This document shows positions 1-8,899 of a stretch of 64,000 nucleotides of DNA, piece after piece. Below the pieces are notes generated by a model. It saw only the letters and a program-made list of their open reading frames with translations. It had not been told where the DNA came from and searched no databases. The position numbers and the translations under genes are program-made. The stretch is from Niveispirillum cyanobacteriorum (lineage in GTDB: Bacteria > Pseudomonadota > Alphaproteobacteria > Azospirillales > Azospirillaceae). Location: contig NZ_CP025613.1 in NCBI RefSeq assembly GCF_002868735.1, forward strand, positions 372,001 through 436,000, in the 5' to 3' direction. The first letter of the stretch is position 1. Each line of letters opens with the position of its first letter.

Positions 1-516
1 GCAGGGGCCGATGTCACGGTGAAACGCGTGCCGGAGCTGGTACCGGATGAGGTGGCAAGGGCCGCTGGCATCCGCCTGGATCAGGTGGCCCCCATCGCTA
101 GCCCTGGCGAGCTGGGCGATTATGACGCCATCATCTTCGGCACGCCAACGCGCTTCGGCAATATGGCGGCACAGATGCGCAACTTCCTGGACCAGACGGG
201 CGGGCTGTGGGCCAAGGGCGCTCTGATTGGCAAGGTGGGCAGCGTCTTCGTCTCCACCGCCAGCCAGCATGGCGGGCAGGAAACGACCATCACCTCCTTT
301 CACACCACGCTGCTGCATCACGGCATGATCATTGTCGGCCTTCCCTATAGCTGGGCGGGTGCGACAAGGATGGATGAGGTCAGTGGCGGCACGCCCTATG
401 GCGCCAGCACTTTGGCCGGCGCTGACGGGTCCCGCCAGCCCAGCGCCAACGAATTGGATGGCGCCCGCTTCCAGGGGCGTCATGTCACGGAAATCGCTAC
501 ACGGCTGTTCGGCTGA
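1..516 (+). CDS. wrbA: NAD(P)H:quinone oxidoreductase WrbA (5' truncated by window edge)
   Basis: Flavodoxin-like quinone reductase that reduces quinones with two electrons using FMN and NAD(P)H in the cytoplasm. The frame is open from base 1, so the N-terminal flavodoxin segment lies outside the window. Visible WrbA hallmarks are VKRVPELVP near the start, the FMN-loop stretch [15 protein letters not shown], the [10 protein letters not shown] segment, the GGQETTI loop and the C-terminal [19 protein letters not shown] block. The last 171 codons match the C-terminal part of the roughly 200-aa family. It ends 25 bases before a VOC gene on the same strand and probably shares a transcript with it and the following hydrolase. 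Confidence 0.95.
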   Translation, partial: AGADVTVKRVPELVPDEVARAAGIRLDQVAPIASPGELGDYDAIIFGTPTRFGNMAAQMRNFLDQTGGLWAKGALIGKVGSVFVSTASQHGGQETTITSFHTTLLHHGMIIVGLPYSWAGATRMDEVSGGTPYGASTLAGADGSRQPSANELDGARFQGRHVTEIATRLFG

Positions 517-541
517 AAGACTTGAGAGAGAGGATGCGACC

Positions 542-1075
542 ATGAGTGCGAAACTTCCCAATCGTCTGCACCACACCGCCTATGTCACCCGCGACCTGGA
601 GGCGACGCGCCATTTCTATGAGGATGTGCTGGGTATTCCGCTGATCGCCACCTGGTGCGAGAAGGATATGCTGTTCGGTGCCGAACGCACCTATTGCCAT
701 TGCTTCTTCGGGTTGGCGGATGGCAGTGCCCTGGCCTTTTTCCAGTTCGCCGAGCCTGAAGATCAGGCCCTATTCGGACCGCCCATGCCGGAATCCCCCT
801 TCCATCATATCGCCCTGCATGTCGATGCCGACACCCAGGCACAGATCGAAAGCCGTATCCGCGCGGCGGGCTTTACCGAGCCCGACACCTACACGCTGGA
901 ACATGGCTATTGTCGGTCGGTCTATATCAAGGACCCGAACGGCATGATCCTGGAATTCACCTATGACGCGCCGTCGGCGGCGGCCCTGGAACAGGCAAAG
1001 CGCGAAACGGCGCGGGCCGATCTGGCCCGCTGGCTGGGGGGTGACCGCAGCGTCAATAACACCTATCGTCATTGA
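542..1075 (+). CDS. VOC family (glyoxalase/dioxygenase-fold) protein
   Basis: 177-aa single-domain vicinal-oxygen-chelate protein. The first beta-alpha-beta-beta-beta module begins with LHHTAYVTRDLEATRHFYED and the second with FHHIALHVD; the C-terminal PNGMILEFTY supplies the usual metal-binding Glu. The ATG at 542 is preceded by a GAGAGAGGA ribosome-binding site; a longer upstream reading in the same frame only overlaps wrbA. The stop overlaps the next start by one base (TGATG), so it is translationally coupled to the hydrolase downstream. Substrate unknown: the fold covers glyoxalases, extradiol dioxygenases and resistance proteins. Confidence 0.85.
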   Translation: MSAKLPNRLHHTAYVTRDLEATRHFYEDVLGIPLIATWCEKDMLFGAERTYCHCFFGLADGSALAFFQFAEPEDQALFGPPMPESPFHHIALHVDADTQAQIESRIRAAGFTEPDTYTLEHGYCRSVYIKDPNGMILEFTYDAPSAAALEQAKRETARADLARWLGGDRSVNNTYRH

Positions 1076-1866
1076 TGATGCAGACCCAGGTTGCCGTCGA
1101 CGGGGGAAGCCTGTCCGTGGAGATTGCCGGGGCCGGTAAACCGGTCCTAGTGATGCTCCATGGCTGGACGCTGGACCGGCGCATGTGGCGGCATCAGGTT
1201 CGGGGATTGTCGGATTGCGCCACCCTGCTACTGCCCGACCGGCGCGGCTTCGGAAGGTCGCAGGCGCCACCCGGATTGTTGCAGGAACCAGATGATATCC
1301 TGGCCTTGCTGGATCATTTCGGTTTGGCTTCTGCTATTCTCGTCGCGCATTCGCAGGCCGGGCGGGTGGCACTAACGGCGGCGGCCCGGCATCCGGAACG
1401 GGTTGCGGGCCTTGTCCTGCTGGCGGCGGCACATGATGCGGCACCGCCGGACCCTGTGACGGAACCTGCACTTCCCTTTGCGCAATTGGTGGAACATGTC
1501 AGGGCAGGAAACCTGCCAGCAGCGGTGACGCTGTGGCGGGACCATCCGATGCTGCGGACCGATGACGCGGAAACGTTCTTGCTGCTGGACGAGATGCTGG
1601 CCGATTACCAAGGTAGGGATCTGCTGTCGCCGCCCGCATTCTTGCCAGTGACGGATAAACTGCTGGCGACCATCACTTGCCCCAGTTTGGTGATGGTCGG
1701 GGATCTCGATACGCCGTCACGGATGGCGGCGGCACATCGGCTGTGTCAGGGGCTGCGGCGGGCAGCGATGCAGGTGTTTGTGCGAGCCGGGCACATGGCG
1801 AACATAAGCCACGCCGCTGCCGTCAATCAGGCGATCATAGAGTATGTCACCCGCAATTTCCGGTGA
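1075..1866 (+). CDS. alpha/beta-fold hydrolase
   Basis: 263-aa soluble alpha/beta hydrolase. The oxyanion-hole motif MLHGWTLD is near residue 30, GFGRS follows the second strand, the nucleophile elbow reads AHSQAG (Ser with Ala in place of the first Gly of GxSxG), the acid is in GDLDTPS and the catalytic His in RAGHMANISH. The start at 1075 overlaps the upstream stop; a second ATG directly follows. The context with a quinone reductase and a VOC protein suggests turnover of a small aromatic or ester compound, but the substrate cannot be named. Confidence 0.85.
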   Translation: MMQTQVAVDGGSLSVEIAGAGKPVLVMLHGWTLDRRMWRHQVRGLSDCATLLLPDRRGFGRSQAPPGLLQEPDDILALLDHFGLASAILVAHSQAGRVALTAAARHPERVAGLVLLAAAHDAAPPDPVTEPALPFAQLVEHVRAGNLPAAVTLWRDHPMLRTDDAETFLLLDEMLADYQGRDLLSPPAFLPVTDKLLATITCPSLVMVGDLDTPSRMAAAHRLCQGLRRAAMQVFVRAGHMANISHAAAVNQAIIEYVTRNFR

Positions 1867-2009
1867 AATTGCCCTCGTTCCTCCCTTTTCTCACAGAGAC
1901 TGGGGTCGGGTCCTCGCCTTGTTGAAGCCTGCACTTCTTTCTTAAAGTTCATGGTAATGTGGCTCCTATTCCGCAATCCGAAATGCGCGAAGACGCGTGG
2001 AGCCTGTGC

Positions 2010-4271
2010 ATGGACTTTGTCCTTACTCTGAATGATTTCGTGCAGACATTCATCGGCCTTGCGGCATCGGAGGGTCAAAAGGCCCGGTTCATTCAGATCG
2101 GGGCAGGCCCGCATTTCAGCCCGTTCGCACCTTTCTTGGACCGTCTTGCCGGCTACGTCGTCGATCCGCTGCTGGAAGAGGGGCATGACAGCCGCTATGT
2201 CGGGGTGAAAGCCGGTATCGGGCGGGGTATGGGTGTTACACGTCTGCGCCACCTGGACGAAACGGCGATAAGTAATGGCCTGCTGCCAGCTCGTTTCAGG
2301 GAACTTCGTTCCTTTGGGCTGATCTCCATGCTGGACAGTGGTGGTTGGCTGGCGGGCATGTGCCCGAATGAGGAGACACGGGCGGCTATCCGCATGCTGG
2401 TCCGTGACACGCTGGTTGCCTGCATGCCGCTGAAATATCTCGTCGGTCGCTACGGTATTGGGGCCACGGACATGCTGGCCATCAGCACTGCCGGCACTGA
2501 ACTGGAAATTTTAGAGCAGGTGGGCGATCTGCCGTCGCCGCCGCGTGGCCTGCTGGTTGATGTGGAGAATCTGACGCTGATCCAGCGTCAGAAGGTGATA
2601 GATTTGTTCATCGTACGAAACTACCGCCCCGCATGGATCAGCCAGGATCTGCTGGCGGGTTTCCACGATCCGCTGCTGGCCATGCGCAGGCATGTTCCCT
2701 GTTTGCATCAGGCGACGGCAAGTTTGCACGGACAGGGCGATGCGATTCTGGCGGCGGCGCTGGCGGATTGCGCTGCCGATCTGGGGCGTCCGACGGAACA
2801 GGAGCGTATCGATGTTATCATCGATCTTGTCGAAGCCGGCAGGATCGAGGAGACAGTCACCCACGTCGAAGCGTTGGTTCAAAATACACGGGACAGAGCA
2901 CCCTTGTTGCAGCAGTTGGGGCCGCTTGTTGCCGAAGCCATCCGGTTACGCGCCAGCTATTTCGAACAGGGCGATGACCGGCGTGTGGAGAATATGCAAC
3001 GGCTCATTGTTGCATTGTACGATAAGTGTCCGGCTGCCAATCAATGGGCCATGAACAGTGCAATCCAGCCGCATTGGGAGGGCATTGCCGCTCGCTACGC
3101 GCATCAGATCCTTCAGCGGGAACCTGATAATATTGCGGCGTTGCATATGGCCGCTCGATTTGCGACGGCAGTCGGTCTTGGCGAAGAGGAGCTTTCCTTC
3201 CGTTTGCGCTGCATGGAGCACCCGACGGACAGGCTGCTCCAAATGTATAATTGCCTGCGCATCATCTGGTTTTATCTGCAAACCCCACTTGATGCACAGA
3301 CCCGTGCCGCGATCATCCGTTGCCGCGATCGTCGGTTGCAGCAGCCAATCCCCGACTATAGCGATCAATCATTGCAGATCGCTCATGACCATTGCGAACA
3401 AATGATGCAGTGTCTGGATTTTGACTTTCTTGACCAGCCTCAGGATGTCACGCTTCAGCCATCAGTGCTGTTCGATCATGCCGGACGCCCTGTGACCGTT
3501 GACCAAGTTCGGCAGCAGGCCGAACGACAGGGCGTTCGCACCGTTCTTATGGCGGCAGGGGATGCCCATTATCTTGACCGCTATGCCCGCCATTTTGTGT
3601 TGTCGGCGCTGGCGAATGCCGATGAACCGATATTGCTGGTCCTGCACGCCATTGGCGGGCGGGGTAATATCATTGATGTTGCCGCACAGATCGGGATTAC
3701 ATCCGACCGCCTTTACTATTCCGCTGATGACTTTGACGAAACACCGTACCTGTACACGACGATCAATAACGAATGTATCTTTGAGAAACCATTGGCGCAT
3801 TACCAATGTGTCCGCTTCGATGTTGCGACCAGCCTCATGAACGATCTGAGGCTGCCGGTCATCGCTTCTGACATCGACACGCTGGTCCTGAAAGGGACGG
3901 CGTCGCTGACTGCACGTGCCGACGATGTCATCCTGAACTTTAACCCGCTTGCCACCGGCTTTGCGGCGATCATCACGGCCAATCTGCTGCGCATACGCCC
4001 CACGCCGGGGGCGCGTCTTTTTATGGGCGTCGTGATGGCCTATCTGCGGGGCCGCCTTTTGGAATCCAGGATCACCCGATGGATTGATCAGATCGCTCTT
4101 CTAATGGCTAAACTCCATTGCGACAGGCACCACGCACCCGTCATCATCGGGGCGTTCGAGGAGCAGGACATCAACAACATCATATACTTGCGATACGACA
4201 ACTACCCTGTCCGCTTCCTGTCCTTGTACAGTAAGTTTGACCTGAACAGCATTCCGGCGGTTTACCGGTAG
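2010..4271 (+). CDS. FkbM-like / helical-repeat / glycosyltransferase-like multidomain protein
   Basis: 753-aa protein of uncertain function. Residues about 1-205 look like a FkbM-type methyltransferase fold (IQIGAG near the N-terminus, then a strand-loop resembling the KxDxEG region around EILEQVGDL). Residues about 205-480 are helix-rich and TPR-like. Residues about 500-753 resemble a nucleotide-sugar transferase fold, with ASDIDTLVLKG near residue 620 as a DxD-like element. The start at 2010 has GGAG seven bases upstream; an in-frame GTG at 1959 and ATG at 1983 are alternatives without a better ribosome-binding site. It faces napC with a 12-base gap. Surface-glycan or flagellar-glycan modification is inference. 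Confidence 0.6.
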   Translation: MDFVLTLNDFVQTFIGLAASEGQKARFIQIGAGPHFSPFAPFLDRLAGYVVDPLLEEGHDSRYVGVKAGIGRGMGVTRLRHLDETAISNGLLPARFRELRSFGLISMLDSGGWLAGMCPNEETRAAIRMLVRDTLVACMPLKYLVGRYGIGATDMLAISTAGTELEILEQVGDLPSPPRGLLVDVENLTLIQRQKVIDLFIVRNYRPAWISQDLLAGFHDPLLAMRRHVPCLHQATASLHGQGDAILAAALADCAADLGRPTEQERIDVIIDLVEAGRIEETVTHVEALVQNTRDRAPLLQQLGPLVAEAIRLRASYFEQGDDRRVENMQRLIVALYDKCPAANQWAMNSAIQPHWEGIAARYAHQILQREPDNIAALHMAARFATAVGLGEEELSFRLRCMEHPTDRLLQMYNCLRIIWFYLQTPLDAQTRAAIIRCRDRRLQQPIPDYSDQSLQIAHDHCEQMMQCLDFDFLDQPQDVTLQPSVLFDHAGRPVTVDQVRQQAERQGVRTVLMAAGDAHYLDRYARHFVLSALANADEPILLVLHAIGGRGNIIDVAAQIGITSDRLYYSADDFDETPYLYTTINNECIFEKPLAHYQCVRFDVATSLMNDLRLPVIASDIDTLVLKGTASLTARADDVILNFNPLATGFAAIITANLLRIRPTPGARLFMGVVMAYLRGRLLESRITRWIDQIALLMAKLHCDRHHAPVIIGAFEEQDINNIIYLRYDNYPVRFLSLYSKFDLNSIPAVYR

Positions 4272-4283
4272 TCCGGCCACCGC

Positions 4284-4931
4284 TCAGGGTGGGGACGAAA
4301 CAGCAGCCATTTTGCCCGGCATGGTCCATATGGGCACGCCGGTCATGTCGGGCAGGCGGTGGGCAATGCCCTTGTGACAGTCGATGCAGGTAGCCTGGCC
4401 CGTGAACAGGAAGCGCTGGTGTGCGTCGGCCCCGCGCGCGCCCTGTCGGGTGATGTCCATGCTGTCGGCGCTGTGGCAGTTGCGGCATTCCAAGGAATTA
4501 TTGGCCTTCAGCCGTCTCCATTCGTGGCTGGCCAGTTCCCGGCGCTTGGCCTCAAACTTCTCAGGCGTATCGACAGTGCCGAATATCTTGCCCCAAACCT
4601 CCTTGGACGCCTGCATCTTGCGAGCGATCTTGTCGGTCCAGTTGTGGGGGACGTGGCAATCTGGACAGGTGGCGCGCACGCCCGACCGGTTGGAATAATG
4701 GATGGTCTGTTTAAGGTCGGCATAGGGATTGTCCTTCATCTCGTGACAGCCGATGCAGAACGCTTCCCGGTTGGTCATTTCCAGCGCGGTATTGAACCCA
4801 CCCCACCAGATAACACCGGCCACAAAGCCGCCAATGGTCAGGAACCCGATGCCAAGATGCGCCGCCGGTCGATTAAAGGCTGTCCATGCCGCCTTGGCGA
4901 AAGATAACGCCCGTTCGATGATTGTCATCAT
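4284..4931 (-). CDS. napC: NapC, membrane-anchored tetrahaem cytochrome c
   Basis: Quinol dehydrogenase of the NapC/NirT family, passing electrons from membrane quinol to periplasmic NapAB. 215 aa: one N-terminal anchor helix at about residues 24-44, then four CxxCH haem sites at C59, C89, C149 and C182. Length and haem spacing fit NapC. Two adjacent ATGs (4931 and 4928) follow a GGAGG site and overlap the napB stop, showing coupling. It is the last gene of napEFDABC and nearly abuts a convergent gene. Confidence 0.95.
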   Translation of the reverse strand: MMTIIERALSFAKAAWTAFNRPAAHLGIGFLTIGGFVAGVIWWGGFNTALEMTNREAFCIGCHEMKDNPYADLKQTIHYSNRSGVRATCPDCHVPHNWTDKIARKMQASKEVWGKIFGTVDTPEKFEAKRRELASHEWRRLKANNSLECRNCHSADSMDITRQGARGADAHQRFLFTGQATCIDCHKGIAHRLPDMTGVPIWTMPGKMAAVSSPP

Positions 4932-5461
4932 TTGCCCTCCCCGGCAGGGGATCTGCTGTCACGAATGACGCTGTCCACATCGCGGAAGATATTGACCACG
5001 CGCGGCTGTGCATCCGTTTGCGGCACATGGCATTGCAGGCAGAAATAGCGGCGAGTGGACACGGCCCCCAGCACCTGCCCGTCCCGGTCCTGGAAATGCG
5101 TGACGGAGATCATCGGGGCCTGGCTGTCGCCCGTGAATTCACGGGCGTGGCAGGTCAAGCACTTGTTGGCGCGCAGATCCAGCTGATAGCCAGCAATGGC
5201 ATGCGGGATGACGGGCGGCTGTTCGGGATAGTTGCGCTGCCGGCGCTGATCATCGCTGACATCCTTGGGCATGCCCGGTGCCTCCTGCACCACCAACCCC
5301 TCGGCTCCCGTGAAGGCGGGACGGCCCATAGCTTTCACGTCGCGAGTGCTGGCCGCAGTAGGTACCGGGTCGGTGGCAAAGGCCCGCTGCGCCATGGGTT
5401 GCAGCAGCAGAGGCAGGGCAGCCAGCAGGGCCAGCAACACCGGTGTGTGGCGCTTGCTCAT
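4928..5461 (-). CDS. napB: NapB, dihaem cytochrome c subunit of periplasmic nitrate reductase
   Basis: 177-aa small subunit that transfers electrons from NapC to NapA in the periplasm. A signal peptide ends around residue 29 (AFA). Two haem sites, CLTCH at C101 and CLQCH at C141, with His in IPHAI and VTHF as probable distal ligands. The start follows GGAGG and lies three bases past the napA stop. Confidence 0.95.
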   Translation of the reverse strand: MSKRHTPVLLALLAALPLLLQPMAQRAFATDPVPTAASTRDVKAMGRPAFTGAEGLVVQEAPGMPKDVSDDQRRQRNYPEQPPVIPHAIAGYQLDLRANKCLTCHAREFTGDSQAPMISVTHFQDRDGQVLGAVSTRRYFCLQCHVPQTDAQPRVVNIFRDVDSVIRDSRSPAGEGK

Positions 5462-5464
5462 GGT

Positions 5465-7966
5465 TCAGGCCTCCCCGACCGGTGTGATGCGCACGGCGCA
5501 TTTCTTGAAGTCGGTCTGTTTGGAGATGGGGTCGGTGGCGTCCAGCGTGACGCGGTTGATCAGGACATCGGCATCGAACCAGGGCACGAAGACCAGACCG
5601 CGCGGTGGCTTGTTGCGTCCCCGCGTCTCCACCCGCGCCCGCACCTGTCCCCGACGCGAGGCCACCACAACCTCCTGTCCGCGCCGGACCTTCATGGCCT
5701 GGGCATCATCTGGGTGCATGTAGCACAGCGCCTGTGGCACAGCCTTGTGCAGCTCCGGCACCCGCCGCGTCATCGACCCGCTGTGCCAATGTTCCAGCAC
5801 GCGACCCGTGGACAGCCAGAACGGGTATTCCTTGTCCGGGCTTTCGGCGGGCGGTTCATAGGGCAGGGCGAAGATGCGTGCCTTGCCGTCCTTGTGCCCG
5901 TAAAAGCGCATACCCTCGCCCGCCGGGACATAGGGATCGCTGCCCTCCCGGAAGCGCCAGCGGGTTTCCTTGCCATTCACTACTGGCCAGCGCAGGCCGC
6001 GTTCGGCGTGATAGGTGTCGTAGGGGGCCAGATCGTGGCCATGCCCCCGGCCAAAGCTGGCATATTCCTCGAACAGCCCCTTTTGCAGGTAGAAGCCGAA
6101 GGCTTTGGCCTCCCGATTCTCATACTCCTTGTCGCATTCGGTCAGGGCGAACCTGTCTACCTGGCCGTTGCGGTAGAGGATATCGTACAGGGTCTTGCCG
6201 CGATATTCCGGTGCCTTAGCTAGCAGTTCCTCGGGCCAGACCTCCTCCACCTTGAAGCGTTTGGAGAATTCGACCAGTTGCCACAGGTCGGACTTCGCGT
6301 CGCCCGGCGCATCGACCAGCTGATGCCAGACTTGGGTCCGGCGTTCGGCATTGCCATAGGCCCCCTCCTTCTCTACCCACATGGCCGCGGGCAGCACCAG
6401 ATCGGCGGCCATGGTGGTAACGGTGGGATAGGCGTCGGACACGACGATGAAATTGTCGGGGTTGCGGTATCCGGGCCAGGTCTCGTTGGCGGTGTTCGGG
6501 GCCGCCTGCATATTGTTGTTCACCTGCACCCAATAGCAGTTCAGCTTGCCATCCTTCAGCATCCGGTCCTGTTGCACGGCATGGAAGCCGGGCTTGGCCG
6601 GGATGGTGCCTTCCGGCAACTTCCACAGATGTTCGGCATGGGCACGGTGTTCGGGGTTGGTCACCACCATGTCGGCGGGCAGACGGTGGGAGAAGGTGCC
6701 CACCTCCCGCGCAGTACCACAGGCACTGGGCTGTCCCGTCAGGGAGAAGGGGCTGTTGCCAGGCTCGGCAATTTTTCCGGTGAGCAGGTGGATGTTGTAG
6801 ACAAGGTTGTTGGCCCAGACACCGCGCGTATGCTGGTTGAAGCCCATGGTCCAGAAGCTGACCACCTTGATCTTGGGATCGGCATAAAGCTCGGCCAGTG
6901 CCTTCAGCCGGCCGGCGGGCACGCCGGACTGGGTCGCCACCTTTTCCAGCGTGTAGGGGGCGACGAAGGCAGCGAAATCATCAAAGCTGATCGGATCGCT
7001 TTCATTAGCCTTGGTGGCGTTCTTGGCCGCCACCTCCAGCGGATGTTCGGGCCGCAGGCCATAGCCGATATCGTCGCGGCCCTTCACGAAAGTCGTGTAT
7101 TTATTGATAAATTCCTTGTTCACCCGTCCCGTCTTGATGATGTGATTGGCGATATAGTTCAGGATGGCCAGATCGGTCTGCGGCGTGAACACCATTGGGA
7201 TGTCGGCCAGCTCAAACGACCGATGCTCGAACGTGGACAGCACCGCCACCTTTACGTCCGGGGTCGACAGGCGGCGATCGGCGACGCGGGTCCACAGGAT
7301 GGGGTGCATCTCCGCCATATTGCTGCCCCAGAGGACAAAGGCGTCGGCGGCCTCGATATCGTCATAACAGCCCATCGGTTCATCAATGCCGAAGGTGCGC
7401 ATGAAGCCGGCGACGGCGGATGCCATGCAATGGCGGGCATTGGGGTCGATATTGTTGGACCGGAAACCGGCCTTCATCAGCTTGGACGCCGCATAGCCTT
7501 CATGGACGGTCCATTGCCCGGACCCGAACATGCCGATGGCTTCTGGCCCCTTGGCCTTCAGTGTCGCCTTCCATTTCTCCGCCATGATGTCGAAGGCCTG
7601 GTCCCATGTGACGGGCGTGAAGTCCCCATCCTTGGCATATTTGCCGTCCTTCATGCGCAGCATGGGTGTGGTCAGCCGGTCCTGGCCATAGATGATCTTG
7701 GACAGGAAATAGCCCTTCACGCAGTTCAGGCCACGATTGACCTCAGATTTCTGGTCGCCATGGGTGGCAACGATGCGCCCCTCCTTCACGCCGACCATGA
7801 CGCCGCAGCCCGTGCCGCAGAAACGGCAGGGGGCCTTGGACCATTTCATCTTAGCATCCAGGCCAGTGGGCAGCTGTGTGGCCGCCCCCTCCAGGGTCAG
7901 ACCGGCAGCGGCAGCGGCGGTCAGGGCCGCCTGGGCCTTCAGATAATCGCGTCGTGTCAGGGTCAT
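5465..7966 (-). CDS. napA: NapA, molybdopterin-binding catalytic subunit of periplasmic nitrate reductase
   Basis: 833-aa Mo-bisMGD enzyme reducing nitrate to nitrite in the periplasm. The N-terminus carries a twin-arginine signal (LTRRDYLKA). The [4Fe-4S] cluster is set by C47, C50, C54 and C82, and C180 in ARHCMAS is the expected Mo-ligating cysteine. The C-terminal region contains [16 protein letters not shown], typical of NapA. The frame is open further upstream but the ATG at 7966 gives the Tat signal and overlaps the napD stop (ATGA). Full family length with no disruption. Confidence 0.97.
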   Translation of the reverse strand: MTLTRRDYLKAQAALTAAAAAGLTLEGAATQLPTGLDAKMKWSKAPCRFCGTGCGVMVGVKEGRIVATHGDQKSEVNRGLNCVKGYFLSKIIYGQDRLTTPMLRMKDGKYAKDGDFTPVTWDQAFDIMAEKWKATLKAKGPEAIGMFGSGQWTVHEGYAASKLMKAGFRSNNIDPNARHCMASAVAGFMRTFGIDEPMGCYDDIEAADAFVLWGSNMAEMHPILWTRVADRRLSTPDVKVAVLSTFEHRSFELADIPMVFTPQTDLAILNYIANHIIKTGRVNKEFINKYTTFVKGRDDIGYGLRPEHPLEVAAKNATKANESDPISFDDFAAFVAPYTLEKVATQSGVPAGRLKALAELYADPKIKVVSFWTMGFNQHTRGVWANNLVYNIHLLTGKIAEPGNSPFSLTGQPSACGTAREVGTFSHRLPADMVVTNPEHRAHAEHLWKLPEGTIPAKPGFHAVQQDRMLKDGKLNCYWVQVNNNMQAAPNTANETWPGYRNPDNFIVVSDAYPTVTTMAADLVLPAAMWVEKEGAYGNAERRTQVWHQLVDAPGDAKSDLWQLVEFSKRFKVEEVWPEELLAKAPEYRGKTLYDILYRNGQVDRFALTECDKEYENREAKAFGFYLQKGLFEEYASFGRGHGHDLAPYDTYHAERGLRWPVVNGKETRWRFREGSDPYVPAGEGMRFYGHKDGKARIFALPYEPPAESPDKEYPFWLSTGRVLEHWHSGSMTRRVPELHKAVPQALCYMHPDDAQAMKVRRGQEVVVASRRGQVRARVETRGRNKPPRGLVFVPWFDADVLINRVTLDATDPISKQTDFKKCAVRITPVGEA

Positions 7967-8232
7967 GGCATCGGCTCCGCAAGGGCTGCCGCCGGTTCGG
8001 CATGGTGATAGACAGGCAGGGCGCTGTAGACGCCCGGCAAGGCATTGATCGCGTCCAGCATGTCGGCCACGGCCCGGTCGCTGGCGCGCTCGACCAGCAC
8101 AATCAGGCGGCTGGCATTGCCGAGGGCGGGTACAATCTCGCAATCCAGCGCCCGCAGGCGGGCCGTAAGGTCCGACATGGCATCGGGCGCGGCATGCACG
8201 ATGAAGCTGGAAATATGGATCTCACTGGCCAT
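7963..8232 (-). CDS. napD: NapD, NapA-specific Tat proofreading chaperone
   Basis: 89-aa cytoplasmic chaperone that binds the NapA twin-arginine signal. It starts with [10 protein letters not shown] and has the ferredoxin-like NapD pattern ending [13 protein letters not shown]. The start at 8232 lies inside the end of napF (11-base overlap), and its stop overlaps the napA start by four bases, so napF-napD-napA are tightly coupled. Confidence 0.93.
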   Translation of the reverse strand: MASEIHISSFIVHAAPDAMSDLTARLRALDCEIVPALGNASRLIVLVERASDRAVADMLDAINALPGVYSALPVYHHAEPAAALAEPMP

Positions 8233-8506
8233 GGGTTTCCTCCACAGTACCGGAAAGCCGGATTGCGTTTGCCGGGCAGGGCGGCAGACAATCGCCGCAA
8301 CCGGTGCAGCGGTCGGCATTGACATCCGCCCGCGCCCGCCCGCGCGGTTGCAGGTGGAAACGGATGGCCCCTTCCGGGCAGGCATCGGCACAGGTTCGGC
8401 AATAAGCGCCATTCTCGGCCAGACAGCTGGCGCTGATGATGGCCAAGGCAGACTGTGCCTGTGTTTGGCGTGCGAACAGGGCACGACGGGAGAGGCGGGT
8501 TTCCAT
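8222..8506 (-). CDS. napF: NapF, short two-cluster ferredoxin-type maturation protein
   Basis: 94-aa cytoplasmic iron-sulfur protein thought to help NapA maturation. It begins METRLSRRALF, like the RR-containing NapF N-terminus, then has two cluster motifs: CLAENGAYCRTCADACPEGAI and CTGCGDCLPPCP. These align with the last two clusters of four-cluster NapF proteins; the first two cluster segments are absent, so it is about 70 residues shorter than the E. coli protein. Start at 8506 chosen for the AGGGGGA site between it and the napE stop; the longer in-frame reading overlaps napE. Confidence 0.9.
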   Translation of the reverse strand: METRLSRRALFARQTQAQSALAIISASCLAENGAYCRTCADACPEGAIRFHLQPRGRARADVNADRCTGCGDCLPPCPANAIRLSGTVEETHGQ

Positions 8507-8517
8507 GGCTTCCCCCT

Positions 8518-8670
8518 TCACAGGCCGGGCGGGCCAGCGATTAACTGCGCCATCCACACGGCGAAGCCATAGGCGGCTACGACCCCCACCGACAGGACGG
8601 GGACCAGGACGAAGGCGAGAAACAGGAACTTCAGGAGTTCAGTCCGTCTTGTTTCGGTATGTGCGTGCAT
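8518..8670 (-). CDS. napE: NapE, small membrane subunit of periplasmic nitrate reductase operon
   Basis: 50-aa single-pass membrane protein read from the ATG at 8670 to a TGA at 8518. It begins MHAHTETRRTELLKFLFLAF, followed by a hydrophobic helix containing VLSVGVVAAYGFAVWM and a GPPG C-terminus, the NapE signature. It is the first gene of the operon, 64 bases downstream of an FNR-type box, and ends just before the napF ribosome-binding site. Its precise role in Nap activity is unknown. Confidence 0.9.
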   Translation of the reverse strand: MHAHTETRRTELLKFLFLAFVLVPVLSVGVVAAYGFAVWMAQLIAGPPGL

Positions 8671-8733
8671 AACGTCCTGCCAACCAGATTGTTTGCCAGG
8701 AAAACCAATACACCGCAGGGGAATGCATGATCA

Positions 8734-8747
8734 TTGATCGAGATCAA
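8734..8747. promoter_or_regulatory. FNR/CRP-type box upstream of napE
   Basis: Perfect TTGATCGAGATCAA (TTGAT-N4-ATCAA), centred about 70 bases upstream of the napE start. It implies oxygen or NO control by an FNR/FixK/DNR-family regulator. Seen directly; the identity of the factor is inference. Confidence 0.75.
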
Positions 8748-8838
8748 TTATATAAGCAGTCAGTTTTTATCAGTCAATAAAAGTGCATCTGAGAAATATG
8801 CTCAAAAGTCGAAGTATTGATAAATGTATAGTTTAAGA

Positions 8839-8852
8839 TTGATATTTATCAA
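8839..8852. promoter_or_regulatory. second FNR/CRP-type box upstream of napE
   Basis: Perfect TTGATATTTATCAA, about 105 bases further upstream of the first box in the same intergenic region. The neighbouring gene at 8900 is on the same strand and ends here, so both boxes can only serve napEFDABC. Confidence 0.65.
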
Positions 8853-8899
8853 GAACGTCAACGCCCATGCGTTGTCTTTTTGGTTGTGACAAGCTTAGC

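Noticed and set aside
6278-8008. 576-codon open frame on the plus strand opposite napA
   Set aside because: Antisense shadow of a well-supported gene in GC-rich sequence; the translation shows no domain pattern.
8671-8733. Hairpin with loop AATCTG in the napE leader as a third ANTAR target
   Set aside because: The loop lacks G at position 4, the stem has mismatches and no terminator overlaps it.
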